Assembly: GCF_000415985.1 (NCBI RefSeq)
Contig: NZ_KE356561.1
Coordinates: 382,944 to 446,943 of the forward strand
Length of the DNA stretch: 64,000 bases
From: Haloquadratum walsbyi J07HQW2
GTDB taxonomy: Archaea; Halobacteriota; Halobacteria; Halobacteriales; Haloferacaceae
Direction: 5' to 3'
In this document: in pieces, positions 44,714-53,985 of the stretch
Layout of the letters: every line of letters starts with the position of its first letter
How positions within the stretch are numbered: position 1 is the stretch's first letter
The notes under the pieces: model-generated
What the model saw: only the letters and a program-made list of their open reading frames with translations
Told to the model about the DNA's origin: nothing
Database searches by the model: none
Translations under genes and position numbers: made by a program

Positions 44714-44851
44714 CTATACGTCCTTGAGGGGACCACAGAGGCCCTATCCAGCTTCGTCAACACTGTTCGAGCAGTGCCGGATGTCCAAGCAGTAGATTAC
44801 TCGATTACCTCACTCGGCGAGGATTCCATTGAACAGCGCATCAAGTCGTGA
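44714..44851 (+). pseudogene. NikR-like C-terminal tail fragment
   Basis: The frame L-Y-V-L-E-G-T-T-E-A-L-S-S-F-V-N-T-V, then V-D-Y-S-I-T-S-L-G-E ends at 44851. It is nearly the same as the tail of the gene at 41405 (L-Y-V-L-E-G-T-T-E-A-L-S-G-F-V). Only the last 45 codons remain. It is a duplicated end that was cut by the adjacent repeat. Confidence 0.75.
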
Positions 44852-45008
44852 TTCGGTGTTGAAATTCTCAGGAATTGAAAGAACCCGTTTGCTGAATACG
44901 AAGTATGTATGTAGCACACGCCGATTTGAACCTCACTAATCGATCGATTCTTAATATCTCCAAGGATAAGATTATTAACCCAAATAACATAATACTATCT
45001 GAGGCTAA

Positions 45009-46403
45009 ATGGTCTTTTCATTCAACACCACTTACAAACAGTTAGATCCGGATCTTTATTCGAGAGTAGCCCCCAAAAATATTGATAATCCCGAAATTTT
45101 GAGTATTAATGACGGGCTCTGTGCTGATCTCGGATTGGATGCAGCGAAGCTCAATGCTCATATTCTAGCAGGTCAGGACCTCATAGAAGAACCAATCGCC
45201 CAAGCATATGCAGGTCACCAGTATGGGAGTTTCACCGTCCTAGGCGATGGGAGAGCGATGATACTCGGCGAACATGTGCACGCTGGGGATAGGTATGACA
45301 TTCAACTGAAAGGGTCTGGTCGAACGCCGTACTCCGGAAGAGGAGATGGCAACGCAACTGTCAGTTCGATGCTCAGAGAGTATCTGTACTCATATGCGAT
45401 GCAGAATCTAAACATCAAAACATCAAGAAGTCTGGCAGTCATCGAAACCGAGGAAGCAGTCGAACGACGACAGACAGAACCTGGAGCCATCCTTGTTCGA
45501 GTAATGAACAGTCATATTCGATACGGGACTTTCCAGTATGTCGCAGCTCAGGTATCCGATGAACTACCGCGATTCACCGACTATGTTATTGACCGGCATT
45601 ATCCGCAATTAAAGACAGAGGATCGTACATATCTAGAGTTCTTCGATGCAGTCATGCAGTCATCGATTGAGATGGTTGTTGACTGGTTACGTGTCGGGTT
45701 CATTCATGGCGTCATGAATACGGATAATATGAGTATCGATGGAGAAACATTTGATTACGGACCCTGTGCATTCATGAATTACTATGATGAGGAGACGGTC
45801 TTCAGCTCAATCGATAAGCACGGGCGATATGCATTCGGAAACCAGCGACCCATTTTGCGGTGGAATCTCGAACGTCTCGCAGAGGCACTTCAACCACTGT
45901 GTACACAGTCAGCGCTCACGTCTAATGAACTCGAAGCCAAACTAGACGAATTTGAGGATCGATTTGATGCGCAATACTACACGATGATGCGGAGGAAACT
46001 GGGGATCAACTCAGATGGTGAAAAAGAACTTGTCGACGAATTTGTGGAGTGGCTTCGCACATCGAACGCAGATTATACGAATACGTTCCTCGAATTAGAG
46101 ATGCCTGGTACGTTTGATGACCCAGTGTTTGTAACTGCAGAATTCGAACGGCTCAGGAATAAACTGACTGCTGTCGGTCTCGATGAGGAGTTGATGCAGG
46201 AAGCCAATCCGCGATATATCCCCCGGAACTACCTGGTTGAAGAAGCACTGAACGAGTATATCGAAACTGGGAATCTATCCAAACTCAAAGGATTATTGAC
46301 CGTGCTGGAAGATCCATACACATCGATGGATCTGGATTCACAATTCCAGCAACCACCGCCACGAGAGTTCGATGCAGAGTATGCAACGTACTGTAATACT
46401 TAA
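45009..46403 (+). CDS. selO: SelO/YdiU protein adenylyltransferase
   Basis: SelO is a pseudokinase-fold enzyme that transfers AMP to Ser, Thr or Tyr of proteins, with a role in redox stress. The 464-aa protein has the family motifs Y-A-G-H-Q-Y-G-S-F-T-V-L-G-D-G-R-A, Q-L-K-G-S-G-R-T-P-Y-S-G-R-G-D-G and H-G-V-M-N-T-D-N-M-S-I. The metal-binding D-Y-G-P-C-A-F-M-N is also present. A Cys stands third from the C-terminus (C-N-T), where bacterial and mitochondrial SelO have Sec or Cys. Length is near normal. SelO is mostly bacterial and eukaryotic, so transfer into this lineage is likely. It starts at ATG 45009, monocistronic. Confidence 0.93.
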   Translation: MVFSFNTTYKQLDPDLYSRVAPKNIDNPEILSINDGLCADLGLDAAKLNAHILAGQDLIEEPIAQAYAGHQYGSFTVLGDGRAMILGEHVHAGDRYDIQLKGSGRTPYSGRGDGNATVSSMLREYLYSYAMQNLNIKTSRSLAVIETEEAVERRQTEPGAILVRVMNSHIRYGTFQYVAAQVSDELPRFTDYVIDRHYPQLKTEDRTYLEFFDAVMQSSIEMVVDWLRVGFIHGVMNTDNMSIDGETFDYGPCAFMNYYDEETVFSSIDKHGRYAFGNQRPILRWNLERLAEALQPLCTQSALTSNELEAKLDEFEDRFDAQYYTMMRRKLGINSDGEKELVDEFVEWLRTSNADYTNTFLELEMPGTFDDPVFVTAEFERLRNKLTAVGLDEELMQEANPRYIPRNYLVEEALNEYIETGNLSKLKGLLTVLEDPYTSMDLDSQFQQPPPREFDAEYATYCNT

Positions 46404-46567
46404 GCGGCTTTATGAGAGTGAGCATAATTATGAATTTGAATTGTCGTAAGCGGCTCCATCTCCTCGATACCATCGCACACTGTCAGTGAACCGCCTCAAG
46501 ATCAAGCCCCGACCCCGAGGCACTCGCCCTGCTCCGCCTGTAGAACAGTTCAGGCGTCACGGACCAA

Positions 46568-46590
46568 ACACCCCTCTATCGATATGTTCC
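46568..46590 (-). repeat. ORB-like box 1
   Basis: On the minus strand reads ACATATCGATAGAGGGGTGT. It has the short dyad followed by a G-string that defines origin recognition boxes. Confidence 0.6.
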
Positions 46591-46750
46591 ACTCACTCGT
46601 CGCAGGCTCGATGAGAACTCTGACTGTATCGGGATTCTGATTATCTCGAATACGCACGAGATACGGCTAATACACCGGATTCTATACAGAATTAGAGCGT
46701 ACAGACTTGTCGTTTTGACACCGACAGAATAAGACCTGTCAAAACACACC

Positions 46751-46772
46751 GAACACATCGATAGAGGGGTGT
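46751..46772 (+). repeat. ORB-like box 2
   Basis: Plus strand ACACATCGATAGAGGGGTGT. Matches box 5 at every position and box 1 at all but one. Opposite in direction to box 1. Confidence 0.65.
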
Positions 46773-46933
46773 GTTTGTGTTAACGAATAAGGGAAAAGAA
46801 GAGAACTGAGAGAACGAAACGATCGGCAGACAGTCGATGAGAGCATGTTTTCTCTAATCTCTGGAGTTGCTAATCGAGTACCCCTGATGTGGTTATCCAG
46901 GTCCTTGGCGAACCCCCACTTCGTGAAGACATC

Positions 46934-46954
46934 GAACACATGGATAAAGAGGTG
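46934..46954 (+). repeat. ORB-like box 3, degenerate
   Basis: Plus strand ACACATGGATAAAGAGGTGT. Three substitutions from the box 2 core. Confidence 0.5.
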
Positions 46955-47078
46955 TGTGTCTTTGCCCTGTGTTATTGAACATATCGTCAGCGGCTACTGC
47001 GTCTCAATTCCTCTCACGATACTCCTCGATAATTCTGGAGCTAATCGTGTTCACACGGCTAATCACACTTCGATAGAG

Positions 47079-48585
47079 GTGGGAACTTTTCTATCACAGG
47101 ATAGTATCGAACAGGATATTTGCATTGATGACTCCGAGGATCATTCAGATGAGCCCGGATCGCCGAAGGACAAGACGACTGCTCAAGCAGAGCTGTCGAG
47201 CGCGTCGCAATCGGAACCATCGCGACAGCCGACATCATCTCAGGTCACGAACGGTAACTCGCAACCCGAGGATGCGACTGTCTCTGAGCAGTCATCCCAA
47301 TCGATCGAGGACATGCTTCTTGAGTTCGATGATCAGAGGGGACTGATTCGAGAGCGCGCACTCATGGATCCCGACTATGTCGTCGAAGAGGATCGCATCG
47401 TTGGTCGCGACGAGCAACTCCAAGAGGTCACCAAGATGCTCCGTGTGGCGCTTGGAGACAACCGACCGCCCAACTTGTTTCTCTATGGGCGCCACCCGGA
47501 ACAGGAAAGTCACTGATAACAAAGGCTTTTAATTACAACATTAGCCGTCTGTAACAGCCGAGACATCCAGTTCGGCGCGATTGAAGTGAACTGCCAGGAC
47601 TTAGACACGCTCGGTATTGCCGTCTACGAACTCGTTCAGCAAGCCGCTAACGAAGCAGGTGTCGCTGTCGAAGTTCCAAAACACGGCGCTGCGACGAAAC
47701 AGAAATGCGATGAGCTCTATCGGATCGTCAACGAACGCTTCGATTCGGTTGTGTTCGTCCTTGATGAACTGGATATGCTCGTCGGACGGCGAGACAAGCA
47801 GGAGCCTCCGTTCTCGCGGCTGTTGTATCAACTCTCCCGAGCCGGCACGAACGACGATCTCAAAGCGTACATCTCGGTCGTCGCGATCTCAAACGACACG
47901 AGGATGATGGACTCCGTGGGGAGTCGGGCTGTTAGCTCATTTACACCAGAAGACGTCCATTTCGACGATTACGACGCGAACCAACTCCAATCGATTCTTC
48001 GACGCCGTCAAGATGCGTTCCATGACGACGTTGTCGACGATGACGTGATCCCACTCGCAGCGGCGTTTGCGGCCCGGACCCACGGTGACGCGCGGAAAGC
48101 GATCGATCCCATGCGTGTTGCCGGTGAATTAGCTGAACGAGAAGGCGACGCTCGTGTCCGCGAAGAGCACGTCCGTACCGGACAAAAAAATCGAGAAGAA
48201 TCGGGTGTTGGAGGTCGTCCAGGGTATCAGTACACAGAAGAAGCTCTATCTGTACGCGATTGCAGCCGTCGCTTCCAAAACTGAGGGTGGGTCAGCTCGA
48301 AGTACGACTGGCTACCGAGTGTACCAGTATCTGACTGATGCTATCGGCGCCGATCAGTACCATCAAGAAACGTATGTGAATAAAATGAAGGAGCTCACGA
48401 CCTATTCACTGGTCGATTTCGAACGCCGGAGTCACGGCCCCAGCTCTGAGATGTTTCTTAAATTCCAGTTTGGAGAACGCCCAGAGACGATTCTTGAAAC
48501 ACTTCGAGAAGACTCGCGTATTGAGGCAATTTCCGAAGATGAAGTCAGTTCTGTCGTCAAAGCGCAGATTCGTAATCAGACGTAG
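47079..48585 (+). pseudogene. orc1/cdc6: Orc1/Cdc6 replication initiator, frameshifted
   Basis: Orc1/Cdc6 proteins bind ORB boxes and open the origin. The first frame holds the N-terminal region R-A-L-M-D-P-D-Y-V-V, then I-V-G-R-D-E-Q-L-Q-E and N-L-F-L-Y-G-R. Two extra C bases in the Walker A loop (near 47490-47500) destroy G-R-T-G-T-G-K-S, and a short gap follows. The next frame (47586-48200) has the Walker B V-V-F-V-L-D-E-L-D-M-L-V-G and sensor parts S-N-D-T-R. A further shift leads to the winged helix (Y-L-Y-A-I-A-A-V-A, then Y-R-V-Y-Q-Y-L) ending at 48585. The start is uncertain. No active initiator can be made. Confidence 0.88.
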
Positions 48586-48684
48586 CATATTGTAGCTAGC
48601 TGTCTCCCTCATGCTGTTTTATAATGGTAGTCTCTGAACATTTCGCCGCCTCCTACCCGATGAGTAGTTTCCAGTAGTTTCTGG

Positions 48685-48704
48685 ACACCCCTCTATCGAT
48701 GTGT
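48685..48704 (-). repeat. ORB-like box 5
   Basis: On the minus strand reads ACACATCGATAGAGGGGTGT, identical to box 2. It faces back toward the orc relic. Confidence 0.65.
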
Positions 48705-48777
48705 TTGATATGTCTGTTATCAAGCCACGTTCCCTGTCTTCTTCAATTGACATTTTTTCTATTACCTCTCGTATATA

Positions 48778-48799
48778 TCGCTCTATCGATGTGTATTGG
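48778..48799 (-). repeat. ORB-like box 6, partial
   Basis: Minus strand ACACATCGATAGAGCGATAT. The dyad half is conserved and the G-string is altered. Confidence 0.45.
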
Positions 48800-49109
48800 C
48801 TATCTATCATTGAGATCTTCTTCTGCATCCGTATGTAGACGTTTTTCTGAGGTGATTTTTGATATTCGTTGCTGTTCTCTGTATACTTGCGATAGATTCA
48901 TTATTTATGTAACAAATAATATTGAGTTGTTACACAAGATGTTCTACTCTAGACGTGACCCTGATACACATCCCTCCGATAGAATCCATATTAGCGGTGA
49001 TAGCCACAATTCCAACGTTCAGATGAGCATAACCCTAATACTGAGTAGGAGTCTGACTGCACAACCCTCCTGGTGTATATTATGCCCCATCATCACGTAA
49101 CTAACAGCT

Positions 49110-50255
49110 ATGACCGTGGTTGAGATCACGGTCACGGTCACGGTCACTGCTGTCTTCTGGGGAGCAGTAGTCCTGTACGGTGGCTCGTCGCTCTGGTGGA
49201 TAGTTGAGATAACTATTCTTGCATACGGCTGGGAGGCAGACAGTCTGACAGAAGTTGGACTAACGGACATCCAAGTTCGTATCCTGACGGTCGATTCAGC
49301 GTCAACGGTACAGGTGTCAGTAAACTCTCTTCCCGAACAGATCAGGGATATCACAGTGATCGCTGAGACAGAGATAGATATTGACGGGGCTGATGTCCAC
49401 GTTCCCCCTGAGGACTTCGAGTGCCAGGCGCAGCGGAAAGGACGAGCAATTGAGTGGGCACGGCGACACGTCTCCTGCAATAAAGAGTATGTCCTATATC
49501 TTGACGAAGACACTATCAGTACCAACTTCGAGGGACTGCCAGCAGCAGATGTGATTCAGATCACGGAACGTCCGCTTCGCACTGACTCGTGGCTCGCTTA
49601 TCTATGTGAGGTATTCCGGATTGGGTATCAGCGTGAACAACGCGGATTTCACCGACTAACATACCCGCTCTACGCGTGGGGAGGAGCCGTTGCCGTTCGC
49701 CGTGAACTCGAGAACAAAGTCACATGGGACGTCCCGACAATCACTGAGGACACAACATTCATCTGGCGAGCAGCAAGCTATCTCAACCAGCAGGGCGAGC
49801 AGTTGGACTACCAGTTAGTAAACGGACAATTCAGAAACCAAGCCCCACTATCACTCTGGGGGCTGATTAATCAGCGGCGGAGATGGATGTCCGGGACGGT
49901 TCGTGATATCCACCGACTCCCACGCCGGTATCTCCCGATTGTGTTCACACGTATCATTACGTGGGCGCTCTCCCCGGTGATTCCACTGTTATCAGCATTG
50001 GTGTTTCTCTACCCCGGGATAGTCCTACAGAATGGTCTTTATTCGATTGTCTCAGTCGGACTATTCGGGATCGTATTTGTATATACGATCGCTGGAATGT
50101 CGCAGTGTCGAACACGTCCGGAGGCCTGGCTACTGCATCTCGTGATGACTCCGCTTACTGTCGTACTCCACGCAGTTGGAGCGCTTTGGGGATTCTTGCG
50201 TCCGGTAAGTGATTTCACAGTGACTCGAAAGACGGCTGAGTGTACGTCGATGTAG
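49110..50255 (+). CDS. Family 2 glycosyltransferase, membrane-bound
   Basis: This 381-aa protein has an N-terminal helix (about 8-35) and two C-terminal helix pairs (about 272-310 and 318-370). They flank a cytoplasmic GT-A domain with the acidic pair Y-L-D-E-D-T (about 130), I-T-E-D-T-T-F-I-W-R (about 213) and Q-R-R-R-W-M-S-G (about 250). This is the layout of processive GT2 enzymes such as cellulose- or hyaluronan-synthase-like proteins. It probably adds sugar units to a surface polysaccharide or lipid. It starts at ATG 49110 near a repeated GGTCAC tract and is isolated from other sugar genes. Confidence 0.87.
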   Translation: MTVVEITVTVTVTAVFWGAVVLYGGSSLWWIVEITILAYGWEADSLTEVGLTDIQVRILTVDSASTVQVSVNSLPEQIRDITVIAETEIDIDGADVHVPPEDFECQAQRKGRAIEWARRHVSCNKEYVLYLDEDTISTNFEGLPAADVIQITERPLRTDSWLAYLCEVFRIGYQREQRGFHRLTYPLYAWGGAVAVRRELENKVTWDVPTITEDTTFIWRAASYLNQQGEQLDYQLVNGQFRNQAPLSLWGLINQRRRWMSGTVRDIHRLPRRYLPIVFTRIITWALSPVIPLLSALVFLYPGIVLQNGLYSIVSVGLFGIVFVYTIAGMSQCRTRPEAWLLHLVMTPLTVVLHAVGALWGFLRPVSDFTVTRKTAECTSM

Positions 50256-50606
50256 AGACGCTATCTGAGGAGAATCCTAGATTTAGTAAATCAGACGTGG
50301 ATCCGAATGATGACACCGAGGTGTCTACGGAACCATATTTACCGGAGAAATAAATGAGCACTCAATCCTCACCGATTTTCATCATAATGCTAATTTCATC
50401 AGATATGGGTCGACATTAATTGCGCTGTGCACACCACACATCGTGGTGACAGAGTTCTGGAAGCGTCTCTTCTCGAAAGAGAACGATTATCGAGGAATGA
50501 ATAGAACGGCATAGCGTCTGTATCTAGTATTGAAGATGACCTGTGGAAAGCAGTTGAATACAGAAACGACTATCTCAATCTCACTCGGATATAAGCACGA
50601 CTGTAG
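50256..50606. other. Intergenic, no gene seen
   Basis: No coding piece is supported between the glycosyltransferase and the Cys-cluster relic. Confidence 0.4.
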
Positions 50607-50774
50607 CTACACTCGCTCTGCTTCTCGACACGTGCGATTGTCTCTGTAGTGGTCGCTGAACGATTCTTCTACCGTTTCACCACAGGCAGGACACTTTTCC
50701 CGCCAGCTTCTGCCGCAGCATCGTCAGCCCAGTATCCAGTTCACAAGACTCAGTCCTAATCACACTGTCAGTCA
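50607..50774 (-). pseudogene. Relic paralog of the Cys-cluster protein at 22274
   Basis: The minus strand from ATG 50774 reads C-E-L-D-T-G-L-T-M-L-R-Q-K-L-A-G. After a one-base frameshift it continues K-C-P-A-C-G-E-T-V-E-E-S-F-S-D-H-Y and then T-C-R-E-A-E-R-V, ending at 50607. It aligns with the last 45 residues of the protein at 22274-22738. The N-terminal two thirds are absent. The C-x2-C and D-H-Y plus Cys pattern is retained across the two copies. Confidence 0.75.
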
Positions 50775-50861
50775 TATACACAGTCGTCTCCTCAACATCT
50801 TGGATATGTCTGGACCTGTCAACAGTCGCTTTCATATTACTCCCGTGGCGTCTGTGACCCC

Positions 50862-51488
50862 TCAGTCCTCTGGGCGTTTCTGGTGTTGGCGGTCTTCTTG
50901 ACTGAACCCGCCGGTCGTCCCCTGCTCACGGGCTCGGGAGATGCTCGCCGAGACCGACTTCTGGGCTGCCTCGGCTCCGTCACCGTCGTGAGCCATGTCC
51001 AGGGATTTGTCGCGGTCCATCCCCATCTGCTCGGCGGTGAGCGCAGCATCCTGATTAGCGCCGATGAATAGGAATTCCCAGTTGTGCTCCTCGCGGTACT
51101 CCTCCACTCGCTCACGGACGACCTCTTGGGGCGTTTCAGAAGCGTTCTCTTTGCCATCGGTCAACACCACCACAATGACGTTGTCGACCTCCTCAGTGGC
51201 GATGTAATCGTCGGTTTCGTCGATCGCTCGTGTGATGGCGTCGTGCAAGGCGGTCTTGCCGCCCGGACGGTAGTTATCGGTGTCCAGCGTCTCGGCGTCG
51301 GCAATGTCGGATCCTCGGTACACCAACTCGACGGTGCTGTCGAAGTCATACAACGTCACCGCCGCCTCACCCTCCTCTTCGCGTTGCTCCATCAGAAACG
51401 TACTAAATCCACCACGGGTGTCATCAGCGATTTTTGACATCGACCCCGACGAGTCCAACACGAATGTGACGTGTGTCTGAGACTTCAT
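50862..51488 (-). CDS. VWA-domain protein
   Basis: This 208-aa protein runs from ATG 51488. The von Willebrand A domain has an intact MIDAS metal site: D12-S-S-G-S-M near the start, then T in K-T-A-L-H-D-A and D in L-T-D-G-K-E-N-A-S-E. The C-terminus is a charged tail (S-R-A-R-E-Q-G-T-T-G-G-F). VWA proteins bind partners through a divalent metal; this small cytoplasmic kind is common in archaea and phages, often with an AAA ATPase or a toxin-like system. No such partner is adjacent here. The function is open. Confidence 0.85.
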   Translation of the reverse strand: MKSQTHVTFVLDSSGSMSKIADDTRGGFSTFLMEQREEEGEAAVTLYDFDSTVELVYRGSDIADAETLDTDNYRPGGKTALHDAITRAIDETDDYIATEEVDNVIVVVLTDGKENASETPQEVVRERVEEYREEHNWEFLFIGANQDAALTAEQMGMDRDKSLDMAHDGDGAEAAQKSVSASISRAREQGTTGGFSQEDRQHQKRPED

Positions 51489-51766
51489 GCGCAATAGTCA
51501 TAATCCCGCAATCAAAACCCATTCGGTCAATATTATTCATTGTCAGACACACTCGAGCATCAACCCCCATTGCGGGGTGCTATCCTATTCAGCAGATTCG
51601 TGTTAATATCTCATCGAATTAGTGAGAAGCACATGTCACTGCATATCAAAACCTGGAATCCAAGAGCACAGACCCAAGATCCATGATATCAGGCACGCGC
51701 TGGTGGCTATGTTCCTGCTCAGAGCACGAACTCTGTCAGCGTCTCAGGGTTGACAACGCGCATGGG

Positions 51767-52012
51767 CTATTCATCATTGAGGAGCGCCGTAATGTCATTC
51801 ACGGTCGGTTCACTGTGCCGTTCGATGACATCCTGCGACGCTAAGGCGATATGCGGTGTTGTAGCGACTTTTTCCATCTGTAACAATGGGTTGTCTTCAG
51901 TAATCAGCTCTTCGGGGTACACATTGGGTGCTGCGGCTTGTATTTCGTCAGTCCTGAGCTCTGGTCCTCGAAGGATTGTGTATGGTGATTCAGCTGACTG
52001 ACTCAGACTGCC
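51767..52012 (-). pseudogene. D-2-hydroxyacid dehydrogenase C-terminal fragment
   Basis: The minus strand gives P-N-V-Y-P-E-E-L-I-T-E-D-N-P-L-L-Q-M-E, then T-T-P-H-I-A-L-A-S-Q-D and V-N-D-I-T-A-L-L, stopping at 51767. The P-H-I-A catalytic histidine region is typical of phosphoglycerate or glycerate dehydrogenases. Only about 80 codons remain; the nucleotide-binding fold is missing. Confidence 0.65.
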
Positions 52013-52317
52013 CTCCGAATAACGACCTCATTCGAGAGACAAACCCTGCATTCAACAATAGCTAATGACAGACAGTCTCAGAGCAAATACGATACATGAT
52101 GTCTGTCTCTGCTATATCAGACGTCCCCACGAGTTCAGAAACCAGACACAGTTCGGGTAATAACTCTGTTCGAACTCATCGCGAGTGAACTGAGTAATGT
52201 CGTCTGGAATTGCCGCGTCGTCGCTGCTCAGATAACTCTCTTGAGGCGATTGATGAATGTCAACAAAACGATGAAGGGCTCATAAAACTATGTCCACTCA
52301 GATTCTTGACTTCACAC
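52013..52317. other. Intergenic, no gene seen
   Basis: Nothing supported; probably the remains of the dehydrogenase gene's upstream part and the promoter of the LysE-like gene. Confidence 0.4.
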
Positions 52318-52647
52318 ATGATTGAGTTATCGACGCTTCTTACCTTCGTTCCCGCCGCGTTGGTCATCATCTCTCCCGGTCCAGACACCCTGTATGTGCT
52401 GACCCAGAGCATCAAGAGCGGACAGGTAGCCGGTCTGAGTGCTGGTCTTGGAACCGCGAGTGGTGTGCTCGTTCATACGACTGGTGCTGTATTCACTCTT
52501 GTGGCACTCCTCGAAACGAGTGTACTCTTGTATACAATCATCAAGCTTGAATTGCCGCTCATCCGGCGAGCAGTCCAGTACGCTAACGGTAGCGTGCTAC
52601 TCGGATTCGGCACAACGCTTAGCTTCGAAAAACGTCCACCGTCTTGA
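52318..52647 (+). pseudogene. LysE/RhtB exporter with internal deletion
   Basis: From ATG 52318, 109 codons remain of a normally 200-residue exporter of amino acids. The N-terminus is intact: F-V-P-A-A-L-V-I-I-S-P-G-P-D-T-L-Y-V and A-G-L-G-T-A-S-G. It then jumps at about residue 80 to the family C-terminus (Y-A-N-G-S-V-L-L-G-F-G-T-T-L). The frame is kept. The deletion removes about three helices, so transport is unlikely. An in-frame upstream extension to 52210 is not coding-like. Confidence 0.65.
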
Positions 52648-52902
52648 TGAGCGATGACCTGACTGTCTCATCACAGTTGTAACTTTATTTGTATTTTTAT
52701 TCTGCTCTTCCGCAACCTCTCCCAGTTGGTGGTCCCAACAGAGACGACTCAGAGTTGTTGCGTCTGAGATAATAACTGATATTATTTGCCAATCAATAGG
52801 AATCATCGAAAGCACAGACGAAAGAACACCATCGGAATGTCCAGATGCGTAGCCAATTACGACAGCCATTGTCATTATTTCACGAAAGTAGGAGAGACAC
52901 AG
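52648..52902. other. Intergenic, no gene seen
   Basis: Mixed sequence. The plus frame is open from 52786, but the codons before ATG 52903 are not conserved-looking. Confidence 0.4.
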
Positions 52903-53985
52903 ATGCATGAGACGATCCGTCCAGACTCGTTTGTCCGTCCACCTGCCGTATCGCCCGGTGATGATGTCGCAATTATTGCCCCCGCGAGTGGTGTCGCCGC
53001 ATTATTTCCTGACATTCTTGATCTCGCAGTTGAGCGCCTGCAAGAACACTTCGACGTGAATCCACGGGTGTACCCGACCGCAAAAAAAGACCCTGAGTAC
53101 CTGTTTGATCACCCCGAAGAGCGAGCCCATGACGTTCACGATGCCTTTCAGGATCCCGATGTGAGTGCTGTCTTCGCCACCATCGGCGGTGCAGACCAAA
53201 TTCGAATCCTGAAACACCTCGATCCAGAGAGATTGCGAGAGAATCCAACTCGATTCTTTGGAACAAGCGACAACGCCTGTCTTGCGAGCTATCTCTGGGG
53301 TTGTGGTATCGTCTCATATTACGGTGGGACACTCCTCAGCGATGTTGCCACACCGGGCTCTCTCCCAGAGTATACTGAGCGATATCTCCGCCATGCGTTA
53401 TTCGATGAAACGCTTGGAACGCTTGAGCCCGCCGACAAGTGGACCGACGAACCTATTGACTGGGCTGACGATAATTATGAACATACTGAGCCAACATTCG
53501 AGACGAATCCTGGACGACAATGGCATACTCCAGAAGGGACCGTCGTTGAGGGACGCCTCTGGGGTGGGTGTCTCGCCGTGTTGCAGGCACTGCTATCCGG
53601 TGATCGAGCCGTTCCATCACCCACTGCGATCGATGGTGATGTTCTTGCAATCGAAACGTCCGAGGAACTGCCGAGTGCAGACAAAGTCGGGCTCATGTTG
53701 AGTTGTCTCGGAGAGCGCGGTTTACTCGAACGGTTCGATGCGGTGTTGATTGGTCGACCACAGACCCGCTCGCACGAACATGACCCGGGTGTGAAAGCTC
53801 GTGAGACGTATCGCGAACATCAACGGTCCATCATCCAAGATATCGTCCATGCGTACAACCCCGGTGCAGCCATCATCTCTGGTCTCGACTTTGGTCACAC
53901 GAGTCCGACAGCTCCAATCCCAATCGGTGACCGAGTCATAATAGACCCAACGACGAAGTCGATCAAATTTCCCGAGTTATACTGA
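52903..53985 (+). CDS. S66-family LD-carboxypeptidase / MccF-like peptidase
   Basis: This 360-aa protein runs from ATG 52903. The serine nucleophile lies in F-F-G-T-S-D-N (S122). The family S66 core also shows D-D-V-A-I-I-A-P-A-S-G near the start, G-G-A-D-Q-I-R-I-L before the Ser and L-W-G-G-C-L near 220. I-E-T-S-E-E (about 250) and the catalytic His region G-L-D-F-G-H-T-S-P complete it. In bacteria such enzymes trim murein tetrapeptides or cleave microcin C-type acyl-adenylates. Haloarchaea have no murein, so an MccF-like detoxifying or self-immunity role is more likely. It is cytoplasmic, with no signal peptide. Confidence 0.87.
   Translation: MHETIRPDSFVRPPAVSPGDDVAIIAPASGVAALFPDILDLAVERLQEHFDVNPRVYPTAKKDPEYLFDHPEERAHDVHDAFQDPDVSAVFATIGGADQIRILKHLDPERLRENPTRFFGTSDNACLASYLWGCGIVSYYGGTLLSDVATPGSLPEYTERYLRHALFDETLGTLEPADKWTDEPIDWADDNYEHTEPTFETNPGRQWHTPEGTVVEGRLWGGCLAVLQALLSGDRAVPSPTAIDGDVLAIETSEELPSADKVGLMLSCLGERGLLERFDAVLIGRPQTRSHEHDPGVKARETYREHQRSIIQDIVHAYNPGAAIISGLDFGHTSPTAPIPIGDRVIIDPTTKSIKFPELY

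Larger units (their letters stand above)
46404..47078. other. Candidate replication origin, left part
   Basis: This gene-free 0.7 kb carries the ORB-like boxes described below (46568-46590, inverted; 46751-46772; 46934-46954) and one weak box at 47064-47084. It lies directly upstream of an orc1/cdc6 relic, the usual place of haloarchaeal origins. Inverted GTTTTGAC/GTCAAAAC also lies near 46712-46746. The boxes face each other around 46600-46740. Function is inferred from repeat form and gene neighbour, not shown. Confidence 0.6.
48586..49109. other. Right flank of candidate origin
   Basis: Gene-free. It contains ORB-like boxes 5 and 6 (own entries) and pyrimidine-rich AT-rich DNA between 48710 and 48980, a possible unwinding region. 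No other feature seen. Confidence 0.45.

Noticed and set aside
49019-49525. 168-aa minus-strand frame over the glycosyltransferase start
   Set aside because: Thr/Val/Ser repeats mirror the GGTCAC-rich 5' end; the sense frame has the GT2 motifs.
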